The notes beneath the pieces were generated by a model that was not told the DNA's origin, ran no database searches, and saw only the letters and a list, made by a program, of their open reading frames with translations. A DNA stretch of 64,000 nt from assembly GCF_050589605.1 (NCBI RefSeq), contig NZ_JBNGOO010000005.1; one strand, given 5' to 3'. The translations under genes were made by a program, and so were the position numbers. Positions 1 through 8,531 of this stretch are shown here, one piece after another (position 1 is the first letter of the stretch; each line of letters opens with the position of its first letter). The stretch comes from Granulosicoccus sp947495035. GTDB taxonomy: Bacteria > Pseudomonadota > Gammaproteobacteria > Granulosicoccales > Granulosicoccaceae.

Positions 1-471
1 TCCGCCTACTCGTCCTCCACAGCCGATTCCGCGGTACTCAATCAACGCGGCATGAAGGTGCGTGATATCACACCTCCCAAATTCGCCCGCTTCTTCGGCA
101 ACGGTCTGGCAACCATGGGAGACACCATTCGCAATGATCGTGAACTCGTGGAGAAATTCGGCCGTGCCTTCATGCGCGGACATGCCTTTGCACTGGATGA
201 TGCCAACCGGGAAGCGGTCCTGGCGCACCTGAAAGCGGGCAACCCGCAGGAAGGCGAAGACGCGGAATTCCAGGGAGCACTGTTCGACGCCATTCGCTCC
301 AAGACCATACCGGTCGACATGGCCAGTGGTCTGGGCTATCTGCCACCGGAGGTATGGGATGAATGGCAGACAAGCCTCGTGGCAGGCGGCGAGATCCCCG
401 CACCACTCGACAATCTGGAAGAGGCCTACACCAACGAATTCATCAGCGATTGGAACGAGGCAATCAACTAA
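1..471 (+). CDS. ABC transporter substrate-binding protein, NitT/TauT type (3' part)
   Basis: The reading frame is open from base 1 to the TAA at 469-471, so only the last ~156 residues are present and the true start lies left of the window. The visible part lacks a signature motif. It is assigned as the periplasmic binding protein because it is immediately followed, with no intergenic base, by a NitT/TauT-type ATPase and permease, the usual SBP-ATPase-permease order. The internal ATG at 52 is not a credible start because the frame continues upstream. Substrate is unknown; the downstream enzymes suggest an organic or sugar acid rather than a sulfonate. Confidence 0.7.
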   Translation, partial: SAYSSSTADSAVLNQRGMKVRDITPPKFARFFGNGLATMGDTIRNDRELVEKFGRAFMRGHAFALDDANREAVLAHLKAGNPQEGEDAEFQGALFDAIRSKTIPVDMASGLGYLPPEVWDEWQTSLVAGGEIPAPLDNLEEAYTNEFISDWNEAIN

Positions 472-1281
472 ATGAATGCTCTCGCAGCCGCACCGGATTT
501 CTCCACCGTGAACGACGAAGCCGTCTATGAACTGGCGAATGTCGGCAAGACCTATGCGCGCAACAAGGTGGTTGCACTGGAAGGCGTCAGCCTGACATTG
601 ACCAAGGGAAGCTTCTCCTCAGTCATCGGGTCGAGCGGCTGCGGGAAATCAACTCTGTTGAAGATCATGGCCGGATTGATTCCGCCCAGCACAGGCCGAG
701 TGGTCCTGCAGGATAAGCCGGTTACCGGCCCTCGCAGGGACATCGGCATGATGTTCCAGCACGCCACGCTCTTTCCCTGGCGTACCACTGTGGAAAATAT
801 CGTCCTACCGATTGAAATTCGTGACGGTCGTGCAGCCGCCGAGAAGGCCAAGGCACGAGCTCACGATCTGCTCGATGTGGTGGGCCTGAAGGGATTTGAA
901 AACGTCTATCCCAATGAACTCTCCGGCGGCATGGCACAGCGCGCATCCATCTGTCGCATGCTGATCACCGAACCGGCTGTTCTGCTACTGGACGAGCCTT
1001 TCAGTGCACTGGACGAATTGTCCCGCGACATGATGAACATGGAGCTGCAGCGTATCTGTACCGAGCAGAACGCCACCGCCTTTCTGGTCACACACTCCAT
1101 AGCCGAAGCCGTGATCCTGTCCGATCACATCTACGTCATGAAACCTCGCCCGGGACGACTGGCCGAAGTCGTCACCGTCGATCTACCCCGACCGCGCACA
1201 CTGGACATGATGACAACACCGAAGTTCGGCGCCATTGTCGATTACATACGTGCATTACTGGACAAGGGAGCAGACCTGTGA
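472..1281 (+). CDS. ABC transporter ATP-binding protein, NitT/TauT (SsuB/TauB-like)
   Basis: 269-residue cytoplasmic ATPase that powers import. Walker A GSSGCGKST lies at 53-61, the Q-loop glutamine at 96, the signature LSGGM at 150-154, Walker B LLLDEP at 171-176 and the H-loop histidine at 208. All catalytic elements are present; the signature ends in M rather than Q, which is tolerated in this family. Its ATG follows directly after the stop of the binding-protein gene, and its TGA overlaps the GTG of the permease gene (GTGA), so the genes are translationally coupled. The family includes nitrate, taurine, alkanesulfonate and pyrimidine-precursor importers, so the family alone does not fix the substrate. 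Confidence 0.93.
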   Translation: MNALAAAPDFSTVNDEAVYELANVGKTYARNKVVALEGVSLTLTKGSFSSVIGSSGCGKSTLLKIMAGLIPPSTGRVVLQDKPVTGPRRDIGMMFQHATLFPWRTTVENIVLPIEIRDGRAAAEKAKARAHDLLDVVGLKGFENVYPNELSGGMAQRASICRMLITEPAVLLLDEPFSALDELSRDMMNMELQRICTEQNATAFLVTHSIAEAVILSDHIYVMKPRPGRLAEVVTVDLPRPRTLDMMTTPKFGAIVDYIRALLDKGADL

Positions 1282-2138
1282 GCGAGATAACAAGCAATGC
1301 GGTTCCCGGCAGCGATGAGGAGACCATCTGGGTAGAACATGAATCCCTGATCGACCGGATTCCTCGCAGTGTTTCCATGGCCTTCGTGTTTGCAGTCTTT
1401 GTCGGTGCCTGGCAACTGTCAACCAGTCTCGGCCTGGTCTCACCGATCATACTGCCGACACCTGTCGAGACCTTCAATGATCTGGTGTTTGTCGGCAAGA
1501 ACCTGCTCAGTGGCGATTACATGCTGGCGGCACTGTGGATCACGGTCAAGGAGGTCATTTTCGGATTTGCCCTGGCCATCACCATCGGCTTTTCGCTCGG
1601 CGTACTGGTTGGCGAAACCGCATTCGGCGAACGCGCCGTCATGCCCTATCTGGTGGCCATCGATACCATGCCCAAGGTCGCCTTCGCTCCCCTGTTCGTT
1701 GCCTGGCTGGGTTTCGGCATCGAGTCCAAGGTTGCGCTGGCCGCCTTCATCGCAACCTTTCCGATCGTGGTGGGTACGGCTGCCGGTCTGCATGCGGCTG
1801 ATGAAAATGCCCGCATGCTGTTCAAGACCATGGGCGCCAGCAGAATGCAGACATTGATCAAGTTGAAGCTGCCCATGGGCCTGCCGCAGATATTCACCGG
1901 GCTGAAGATCGGCGCCGTGGGCGTGATGGCCGGTGCCATCACCGGTGAATTCCTGGGTGGAGGCAAGGGTATCGGAGAACTCATCCGGGTCGCTGCCTCG
2001 CAACTGCATACCCCTCGTGTCTTTTCCTTGATCCTGTACCTCAGCCTGCTGGGTCTGGCGCTCTATGCCCTGGTAACCTGGACACAGCGTCGCGCGGTCT
2101 TCTGGCAAAAGGATACGGTTGGAGGCAACCATGAGTGA
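1278..2138 (+). CDS. ABC transporter permease, NitT/TauT (SsuC/TauC-like)
   Basis: 286-residue inner-membrane permease with about six hydrophobic segments. The conserved cytoplasmic coupling stretch of this family is visible around residues 180-225 (FKTMGASR followed by KLPMGLPQI and GEFLGGG). The GTG start at 1278 overlaps the ATPase stop by four bases. The 3' end overlaps the next gene by eight bases, so importer and enzyme genes form one transcription unit. The acidic N-terminal tail of roughly 30 residues before the first membrane segment is slightly long but not unusual. Confidence 0.92.
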   Translation: MSEITSNAVPGSDEETIWVEHESLIDRIPRSVSMAFVFAVFVGAWQLSTSLGLVSPIILPTPVETFNDLVFVGKNLLSGDYMLAALWITVKEVIFGFALAITIGFSLGVLVGETAFGERAVMPYLVAIDTMPKVAFAPLFVAWLGFGIESKVALAAFIATFPIVVGTAAGLHAADENARMLFKTMGASRMQTLIKLKLPMGLPQIFTGLKIGAVGVMAGAITGEFLGGGKGIGELIRVAASQLHTPRVFSLILYLSLLGLALYALVTWTQRRAVFWQKDTVGGNHE

Positions 2139-3198
2139 CAAGAGCTCGACTGTACATGTCAGCACCAACAGTCTGATTACCTGCATTCGGAATGCACTGG
2201 CCACTCAGGGCGTCCCCGAACAGGATGCCCGTACCGTGGCAACGCTCATGGTCGATGCCGATCTGTACGGGCACGAGACTCATGGTGTCTTCCGCCTTCG
2301 TCAGTACATGGCACGTCTGCATGACGGTGGCTGCAATGCGCGAGCCCATGTCTCGCTCGTCCATGAAACTGCAGCCACGGCACTGATCGATGGCGACAAC
2401 GGCCTGGGACATCTGGCCATGGCCAGGGCCAGCCAGCTGGCCATCGACAAGGCCAGAGAGGCCGGTATCGGCTGGGTGGGTGTTCGTCGTGGCAACCACG
2501 CCGGCCCTCTGGCACTCTATGTCCGACCACAGGCAGAAGCCGGCAAGCTGGGTATGGCGGCCTCTGTCGGCAGCGCCAATCATGTCCCTCCCTTCGGCGG
2601 TACGGATCTGTTGCTGGGTACCAATCCGATCGCCTTCTCCGCCCCCAATGGCAGCGATGACCCCTTCGTTCTGGACATGGCCACAACCGTTGCAGCCATG
2701 GGGAAGATAAAGGTTCTGGCACAACGCGGCGAATCGATGCCGGAAGGCTGGATGGTCGGTCGGGACGGTGCTCCTCTGACAGATCCGGCACGAAAATCCG
2801 AAGGCTACATGCTGCCCATCGGAGGGCCCAAGGGCTTTGGACTGTCGGTAGCCATCGGCCTGATGGCGGGAGTACTCAATGGCGCCGCTTTCGGCTCGGA
2901 TGTCGTGGACTTCACCAGCGATACGACAAGCGAGACCAATACGGGTCAGTTCGTCATGGCACTGGACCCCGCTGCATTCGGCATGGGCTCCGACTTCGGA
3001 AGTACCGTCGCTGGCATATTTGCCGACATGCGCGCCTCGGAGCCTTTGCCGGGTCACGATCCCGTGCGGCTGCCGGGCGATGGCAAGACCACAGCGGCCG
3101 CCGAGCGCCGCCGCAACGGTCTGTCACTCAATGGTGCACTGCATGAGGATCTACTGGCACTCGCGCAGCTGTATGAATTCGATGCCAGTCTGGATTAG
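2131..3198 (+). CDS. Ldh family oxidoreductase (malate/L-lactate dehydrogenase family)
   Basis: 355-residue NAD(P)-dependent oxidoreductase of the malate/L-lactate dehydrogenase (Ldh2/YlbC/ComC) fold. Members reduce or oxidise 2-keto or cyclic imino acids. The catalytic-histidine motif HETHG is at 48-52. A GNHAGPLALY stretch, the GTNPIAF motif and the late GGPKGFGLSVAIG nucleotide-binding segment are all recognisable. I chose the ATG at 2131 rather than the TTG at 2119 because a GGAGG ribosome site ends five bases before it. Coupling to the importer suggests it processes the imported acid. The precise substrate (2-hydroxy acid, sugar acid, piperideine carboxylate) cannot be read from sequence. 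Confidence 0.9.
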   Translation: MSDKSSTVHVSTNSLITCIRNALATQGVPEQDARTVATLMVDADLYGHETHGVFRLRQYMARLHDGGCNARAHVSLVHETAATALIDGDNGLGHLAMARASQLAIDKAREAGIGWVGVRRGNHAGPLALYVRPQAEAGKLGMAASVGSANHVPPFGGTDLLLGTNPIAFSAPNGSDDPFVLDMATTVAAMGKIKVLAQRGESMPEGWMVGRDGAPLTDPARKSEGYMLPIGGPKGFGLSVAIGLMAGVLNGAAFGSDVVDFTSDTTSETNTGQFVMALDPAAFGMGSDFGSTVAGIFADMRASEPLPGHDPVRLPGDGKTTAAAERRRNGLSLNGALHEDLLALAQLYEFDASLD

Positions 3199-3270
3199 CA
3201 GTTCAGGGTACATTGCCCTTTCGCATTTCGCCATGATGTCATGGCGCTCAACCCCCCGAGGAGAAAGACC

Positions 3271-3987
3271 ATGAACACCGTAGCCACCGAGTCTCGGCCA
3301 GACGGCTATGTCATTACGCCGCCTGCCCAGGCGATATTGTCCATTGCAGGTAGCGAGGAGCAGTTTCCGGTTCATCGGGTGTATTGCGTCGGGCGCAACT
3401 ATGCGGCTCATGCCGTCGAGATGGGACATGATCCGGACAAGGAACCGCCTTTCTTCTTTCAGAAGAACCCGGACAATCTGATCCCCGATGCAAGCTCCTT
3501 CCCGTACCCGAAGGCCAGCAAGGATGTGCACCACGAAGTGGAACTGTTGGTGGCGCTGAAATCCGGAGGCGAGGATATCGCGGTTGCCGATGCACTCGAC
3601 TGTGTCTACGGCTACGGCGTCTCACTTGACATGACGCGCAGGGATCTGCAGGGCGAAATGAAGAAACTCGGCCGGCCGTGGGAAATCGGCAAGGCCTTCG
3701 AGAAGTCGGCACCAGCGGGGCCGCTGTATCCCGTATCGCAAGTCGGTCACCCGGTTGAAGGAGATATCTGGCTGAAGATCAATGACGATATGCGCCAGAG
3801 CGGCGATTTGAATCAGATGATCTGGAAAACCGCGGAAATGATTGCCATTCTCTCCACCCTGTTTACCCTTCAGCCGGGAGATGTGATCATGACCGGAACT
3901 CCTGCCGGTGTCGGTCCGGTTCAGCGTGGTGACAGGATGCATGCTCACGTTGCAGGGGTCGGGGATCTGCAGCTGACGGTGGACTGA
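3271..3987 (+). CDS. Fumarylacetoacetate hydrolase family protein (fumarylpyruvate hydrolase-like)
   Basis: 238-residue FAH-fold hydrolase. The opening core VYCVGRNYAAHAVEMG followed by an FFFQKNPDNLIP segment is the pattern of fumarylpyruvate/acylpyruvate hydrolases. The metal triad is visible as E89 and E91 (HHEVELL) and D120 (GVSLDMTRRD). The C-terminal GDVIMTGTPAGVGPV motif closes the active site. The start at 3271 follows GAGGAGA with good spacing, while the upstream in-frame ATG at 3241 lacks one. It is the last gene of the plus-strand operon, 72 bases after the Ldh gene. Role: cleavage of a 2,4-dioxo acid in the pathway fed by the importer (inference). Confidence 0.9.
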   Translation: MNTVATESRPDGYVITPPAQAILSIAGSEEQFPVHRVYCVGRNYAAHAVEMGHDPDKEPPFFFQKNPDNLIPDASSFPYPKASKDVHHEVELLVALKSGGEDIAVADALDCVYGYGVSLDMTRRDLQGEMKKLGRPWEIGKAFEKSAPAGPLYPVSQVGHPVEGDIWLKINDDMRQSGDLNQMIWKTAEMIAILSTLFTLQPGDVIMTGTPAGVGPVQRGDRMHAHVAGVGDLQLTVD

Positions 3988-4062
3988 TTCAGCCTCCGCA
4001 AGCAAGCCATCGATCGACAAGCCGCTGAATCATCTCTTCCGACACGGTGGTCTCTGCTACGC

Positions 4063-4093
4063 AAGGCCCGGAAACACGGTGTTTCCGGGCCTT
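4063..4093. terminator. Bidirectional hairpin terminator between convergent operons
   Basis: A perfect 13-bp inverted repeat (AAGGCCCGGAAAC / GTTTCCGGGCCTT) with a five-base loop lies 75 bases after one operon's stop and 18 bases before the opposing stop. The A/T bases at the stem ends give short U-tracts in both directions. Confidence 0.85.
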
Positions 4094-4110
4094 GAATCAC
4101 TGGCGAGCAG

Positions 4111-4950
4111 TTACTCGTCGTTTTCGCAAACCTGCTTCTGCTGACCCAGGTTCTCGATACCCAGCTCGACCACATCCCCCGCCTTCAGATAGCGAGGTGG
4201 CTTGAAGCCCAGGCCAACACCTGGAGGTGTACCGGTGGAAATGATGTCTCCCGGATGCAGTGTCATGAAACGGCTGAGGTAGCTGACCAGATGGGCAACA
4301 CCGTACACCATGGTCTTGGTGGAGCCATCCTGAACACGCTCACCGTTGACTTCCAGCCACATGGAAAGATTCTGCGGATCGGCAATTTCATCACGCGTCA
4401 CCAGTGCCGGTCCCGTCTGACCGAAGTTGTCGCAGGATTTACCCTTGGTCCACTGACCTTCGTGTTCGATCTGAAAGGCACGCTCTGACACATCGTTGAT
4501 GACGCAATAGCCGGCGACGTGTTCCAGTGCCTGGCTTTCATCGACATACTTGGCAGCCTTGCCGATGACCACGCCCAGCTCGACTTCCCAATCCGTCTTT
4601 TCGGAACCACGCGGGATGATGATCGGGTCGTTGGGCCCGCAGATGGCGCTGGTCGCCTTCATGAAGATGACCGGCTCGCTGGGCACATCCAGACCGCTCT
4701 CGGCCGCATGGTCGGCATAGTTCAGACCGATGCAGATGAACTTGCCAGTCTGGCCCACGCAAGCACCCAGGCGTGTATCCGCATCGACCTGTGGCAGTGA
4801 TTTCCAGTCGATGTCCTTGAACTGCTCCAGGTTTGCCAGCACATCGCCGGCAATGTCATCGCACTTGCCTTCCAGGCTGCGAATGTTGCCTTCCGGATCG
4901 ATCAGACCGGGCTTTTCCTGCCCTCTATCTCCAAATCTTACAAATTTCAT
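4111..4950 (-). CDS. FAH family hydrolase (2,4-diketo-3-deoxy-sugar-acid hydrolase-like)
   Basis: 279-residue FAH-fold enzyme of the COG0179 group that includes 2,4-diketo-3-deoxy-L-fuconate hydrolase and ureidoglycolate lyase homologues. Metal ligands are E122 and E124 (DWEVELG) and D153 (VINDVSERA). The core FICIGLNYADHAAESG and the late GDIISTGTPPGVGLG are intact. The start at 4950 has AAGGAG upstream; a longer reading to 4986 has none. It follows the IlvD/Edd dehydratase in the same operon, so it plausibly performs the final C-C cleavage after dehydration and oxidation of a sugar acid. Substrate assignment is by context. Confidence 0.88.
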   Translation of the reverse strand: MKFVRFGDRGQEKPGLIDPEGNIRSLEGKCDDIAGDVLANLEQFKDIDWKSLPQVDADTRLGACVGQTGKFICIGLNYADHAAESGLDVPSEPVIFMKATSAICGPNDPIIIPRGSEKTDWEVELGVVIGKAAKYVDESQALEHVAGYCVINDVSERAFQIEHEGQWTKGKSCDNFGQTGPALVTRDEIADPQNLSMWLEVNGERVQDGSTKTMVYGVAHLVSYLSRFMTLHPGDIISTGTPPGVGLGFKPPRYLKAGDVVELGIENLGQQKQVCENDE

Positions 4951-5013
4951 CGTGCAAACTCCTTGAGAATGGTGTGACGCGCCCATTGACGCGCTACGGT
5001 TGGTGAAATCGGA

Positions 5014-6795
5014 TCAGTGGTTGTCGCGCGGCACACCCTTGGACTGTGCAATGCGTTGATAGTCGGGGCCGTTCTTCAGAACCATGCCCTTGTCGAACTG
5101 CGAGACCAGCGAACGCTGAATCTCCTGCCATGGTGTCTGGTCGGCCGGATACTGATAGCCGCCTGCCGCTGCCAGTTCGGCATGGCGTGACTGCAACTCT
5201 TCATCGCTGACCAGCAGGTCCACGCGACGCTTCTTCAGATCGACACGAATACGGTCTCCCATCTTCAGTATGGCCAGCCCACCCTGCACCGCCGCTTCCG
5301 GAGCCACATTGAGAATGGACGGCGAGCCGGAGGTACCGGATTGACGACCATCGCCAATGCAGGGCAGTTCGGTGATGCCACGCTCGATCAGGTAGGCCGG
5401 AGGCTGCATGTTGACAACCTCGGCACCGCCGGGATACCCGATGGGTCCGGCACCACGCATGATGAGTATGCAGTTCTCATCCATTTCCAGCGCCGGATCT
5501 TCAATGAGATCGTGATAGTGCTCGGGGCCATCGAAGACCATGGCACGCCCTTCAAACGCTTCCGGATCGTCGGGATTGGACAGATAGCTCTTGCGGAAAC
5601 TCTCGGTAATCACCGATGTTTTCATGATCGCGCTGTCCCAGAGATTACCCCCCAGATTCAGAAAACCGGCCTTGCCCTTCAGCGGCTTGTCATAGGCGCG
5701 AATGACTTTCTCGTTGCTGGACTCGATACCCTGATACTCATCGACAACCGTTCGGCCGGTTGCCGTGACGGCTGCGGGGTTCGGCAGCGCACCCGCCTTC
5801 AACAGGGTGCCGATGACGGCCGCCACCCCACCTGCCCGATGAAAATCCTCTCCCAGATACTGCCCGGACGGCTGCATGTCCACCAACAGTGGAATCTCGT
5901 GACCAAACGCCTCCCAATCGGCATTGTCCAACGGCACACCCATGTGAGCGGCCACCGCATTCAGATGAATGGGTGCATTGGTAGACCCCCCTATGGCGGA
6001 ATTCACCACGATTGCATTTTCGAATGCCTCACGCGTCATGATATCGGATGGCTTGAGATCCTCGTGCACCATGTCGACAATGCGACGACCGGTCAGATAG
6101 GAAATCTGCCCTCGTTCTCTGTATGGAGCCGGAATGGCACCGGAACCCGGCAACTGCATGCCAAGCGCCTCTGCCAGATTGTTCATGGTGCTGGCCGTCC
6201 CCATGGAGTTGCAGTAGCCCACCGAGGGTGCCGAGCCGGCCGCCAGACGAAGGAACTCATCCTGATCGATCTCACCTACCGCCAGCCGCTGGCGGGATTT
6301 CCAGATGATGGTTCCCGAACCGCTGCGTTCCTCGCCTTCCCAGCCATTGAGCATGGGCCCTACCGACAAGGCCAGCGCGGGAATGTTGACGGTTGCGGCA
6401 GCCATCAGCAGGGCCGGAGTGGTCTTGTCGCAACCGATGGTCAACACGACGCCGTCCAGCGGATAACCGTAGAGGCTTTCGACCAGGCCCAGATACGCCA
6501 GGTTACGATCCAGAGACGCGGTGGGTCGCTTGCCGGTTTCCTGAATGGGATGCACCGGAAATTCCATGCAGATGCCACCGGCTGCAACGATACCCTCACG
6601 CACACGCTTGGCCAGTTCGATATGGTGCCGATTGCACGGTGACAGATCGCTGCCCGTCTGCGCAATGCCGATGATCGGCTTGCCGGAACGAAGCTCCTCC
6701 AGAGTGATGCCGTAGTTCAGATACCGTTCGAGGTAGAGCGCCGTCATCGACGGATTGTCAGGGTTGTCAAACCACTGCTGAGAACGTAATTTCAT
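5014..6795 (-). CDS. IlvD/Edd family sugar-acid dehydratase (L-arabonate/D-xylonate dehydratase-like)
   Basis: 593 residues, the usual length of pentonate/hexonate dehydratases. Three cysteines placed for an iron-sulfur cluster are C54 (LSPCNRHH), C122 (IGCDKTTP) and C195 (GYCNSMGTAST). The SPCNRHH form is typical of the sugar-acid branch rather than true dihydroxy-acid dehydratase. The reaction would be removal of water from an aldonate to give a 2-keto-3-deoxy acid. It lies between a LacI regulator (55 bases upstream) and the FAH hydrolase (63 bases downstream), all in one direction. No 2-keto-3-deoxy acid dehydrogenase or aldolase is adjacent; the SDR at 24899-25636 is a possible partner. 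Confidence 0.9.
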   Translation of the reverse strand: MKLRSQQWFDNPDNPSMTALYLERYLNYGITLEELRSGKPIIGIAQTGSDLSPCNRHHIELAKRVREGIVAAGGICMEFPVHPIQETGKRPTASLDRNLAYLGLVESLYGYPLDGVVLTIGCDKTTPALLMAAATVNIPALALSVGPMLNGWEGEERSGSGTIIWKSRQRLAVGEIDQDEFLRLAAGSAPSVGYCNSMGTASTMNNLAEALGMQLPGSGAIPAPYRERGQISYLTGRRIVDMVHEDLKPSDIMTREAFENAIVVNSAIGGSTNAPIHLNAVAAHMGVPLDNADWEAFGHEIPLLVDMQPSGQYLGEDFHRAGGVAAVIGTLLKAGALPNPAAVTATGRTVVDEYQGIESSNEKVIRAYDKPLKGKAGFLNLGGNLWDSAIMKTSVITESFRKSYLSNPDDPEAFEGRAMVFDGPEHYHDLIEDPALEMDENCILIMRGAGPIGYPGGAEVVNMQPPAYLIERGITELPCIGDGRQSGTSGSPSILNVAPEAAVQGGLAILKMGDRIRVDLKKRRVDLLVSDEELQSRHAELAAAGGYQYPADQTPWQEIQRSLVSQFDKGMVLKNGPDYQRIAQSKGVPRDNH

Positions 6796-6850
6796 GGGTG
6801 TACTCCGGAATTCTCTCTACGGGATGTCTCAGGAACGGACATGGCTTCTT

Positions 6851-7891
6851 TCATGCTCGGCTCCTTCGAACGGGATCGGACAAGGTGGCTGTCGTGCCGC
6901 GTTTGACCAGGGAACAGGCAGCGATCTCATGGACCGCGGCATGTTTCATGGTCGTCGGAAACTCGATGCGCCGAATCAATTGTTCGATTGCTCGCTGCCC
7001 CGTCTTCACCGGGTCGAACGAGACGGTGCTCAGATTGATGCCCGGCAGGGATGACATGCTCATGTCATCAAAGCCGACCAGGGACAGGTCATCGGGTACC
7101 TTCAGGCCATGCGCCATCAGGGCCTCCATGGCGCCATAGGCCATGAGATCACTGGCACAGAAGATGGCGCTGAAAGACAGTCCGCTCTGCAGCAGTCTTT
7201 CACAGGCAGCACGCCCTCCCTGACGGGTATATTCTCCGCTGATCATCAGTCCGGATTCAGCCTTGAGTCCGGCGTCGGCCAGTGCCTGCTCATAGCCCTC
7301 ACGCCGCCGGCTGCCGGTGGAATTCGGGAGGCCGCAGATATGCGCAATCCGTTGATGACCCAGCGCTATCAGATGCTCGACGGCATCCTGGGCACCACGA
7401 CGATTATCGGCTTCGAAGACATCACAGCCCTCTTCACCGGTCCTGTTCAGCAATTCGACATACGGTACGCCAAGATTGAGCACCATCTTGCTGGCTTGTG
7501 CCTCGGGATCGGATGAGGACATCAGAACACCGGCAACGTTGTGATCCACAACGGTATTGACCAGTTCCAGCTCGGTCTTGGCGTCACGCATGGTCACCGC
7601 CATCATGACCGTGTAGCCGCGCCTCTCGGCTTCACGCACGACGGTCTCGGCCACCTCTGCGTACATGGAATTGGTCATGCTGGGCACCACCAGACCGATC
7701 AGCCGGGACTTGTTGGTCTTGAGCGAACGAGCCACGGCATTGCCGCGATACCCGCATTGACTCAGGTGTGTCAGCACCAGCTGGCGGGTCTCCTCACTGA
7801 CAACCGGCTTGTTGTTGACGACATTGGAGACCGTCTGTACCGACACGCCAGCCGATTCAGCGACTTCACTGAGTGTAACCTTGCGTCTCAA
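6851..7891 (-). CDS. LacI family transcriptional regulator
   Basis: 346 residues: N-terminal LacI helix-turn-helix at about 4-24 (VTLSEVAESAGVSVQTVSNV) with hinge helix, then a periplasmic-binding-protein-like effector domain (LIGLVVPSMTNSMYAEVAE start). It is the first gene of the operon with the dehydratase and hydrolase, so it probably represses its own operon until the sugar acid or a pathway intermediate binds. A perfect palindromic operator with central CG lies 26 bases upstream of its start. Confidence 0.94.
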   Translation of the reverse strand: MRRKVTLSEVAESAGVSVQTVSNVVNNKPVVSEETRQLVLTHLSQCGYRGNAVARSLKTNKSRLIGLVVPSMTNSMYAEVAETVVREAERRGYTVMMAVTMRDAKTELELVNTVVDHNVAGVLMSSSDPEAQASKMVLNLGVPYVELLNRTGEEGCDVFEADNRRGAQDAVEHLIALGHQRIAHICGLPNSTGSRRREGYEQALADAGLKAESGLMISGEYTRQGGRAACERLLQSGLSFSAIFCASDLMAYGAMEALMAHGLKVPDDLSLVGFDDMSMSSLPGINLSTVSFDPVKTGQRAIEQLIRRIEFPTTMKHAAVHEIAACSLVKRGTTATLSDPVRRSRA

Positions 7892-7916
7892 GTGGGAACC
7901 TGACGGATCTCGGTGG

Positions 7917-7930
7917 TTTTAACGTTAAAA
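7917..7930. promoter_or_regulatory. Putative LacI-family operator
   Basis: TTTTAACGTTAAAA is a perfect 14-bp palindrome with the central CG usual for LacI-family sites. It sits directly upstream of the LacI-family gene that starts at 7891. Autoregulation is inferred. Confidence 0.7.
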
Positions 7931-7990
7931 TAACGATACGCGAGTGCAGCTTGTCTGTCAATCAGTCAGCGCAGACTCCTGATTCCGCAG

Positions 7991-8284
7991 TCAATCGTTC
8001 ATGTCCTGCCATCGCACCTCGACAGTCTGCAACTCGCCGTATTTGATGATGTGCGAGCCGATGATGAACTTGACTGTCGTCAGTGCCTCCTCGCTGTCGG
8101 CAGTACACTCGAACTGCATGCAGTTTCCCGTAACCGACATGTGGCAGCTACCCATGCCGAACTGCACATGGGCACTGTCTTCGGTAACGTCGACCGGCAC
8201 TTTGCGTGCAAAATGTCTGGCCAGAGACGCGTGATAGCGCTTCGCCTTCTCTGCATGGACACGGGTGCTGGATCGGTAGTTCAT
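7991..8284 (-). CDS. DUF2218 family protein
   Basis: 97-residue small soluble protein matching the DUF2218 pattern: an N-terminal K-RYHASLARHFARKVPV stretch, a central FGMGSCHMSV turn, a helix in EEALTTVKFIIGSHIIKYG and a terminal VEVRWQ. DUF2218 proteins often lie beside siderophore or iron-uptake genes; here the neighbour is a TonB receptor. The ATG at 8284 is preferred over an upstream TTG at 8323, because residues between them do not look like the family and the TTG falls in an inverted-repeat end. Function unknown. Confidence 0.8.
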   Translation of the reverse strand: MNYRSSTRVHAEKAKRYHASLARHFARKVPVDVTEDSAHVQFGMGSCHMSVTGNCMQFECTADSEEALTTVKFIIGSHIIKYGELQTVEVRWQDMND

Positions 8285-8322
8285 GTCGGTCTCGGGATAA
8301 GGATACGATGGACGCGGGCTCA

Positions 8323-8531
8323 AGCCTCAATGAGACATAAGTCCACGACCAGAAACCGCCTGCGGCTCGCGCTATACCGGCGTCTACAGCCGCGTACTCG
8401 TTATTTCCAAACCTCACTTGGAGTAACCAAGCCACGGTTTGCGGAGGGCCGCCCCGAAAACAACTCCGTGCGCGACTGTATTCACCGGTCTATGGCGTTT
8501 CTGCTGCGCGTCTTTATGTCTCACTGAGGCT
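8323..8531. repeat. ~209-bp non-coding element with imperfect terminal inverted repeats
   Basis: The left end (AGCCTCAATGAGACATAA, 8323-8340) and the reverse complement of the right end (AGCCTCAGTGAGACATAAA, 8513-8531) match at 17 of 18 positions. Similarity continues inward with CAGAAACCGCC against CAGAAACGCC. The interior has no convincing gene. The right end overlaps the stop codon of the TonB receptor gene. Candidates are a MITE-like palindromic element or a long RNA stem in the receptor 3' region. No second copy was noticed in this window. Confidence 0.6.

Noticed and set aside
5341..6642. 433-residue open frame opposite the IlvD/Edd dehydratase gene
   Set aside because: It is antisense to a gene with clear family motifs; the translation is rich in His/Arg/Gln shadow composition and matches no family.
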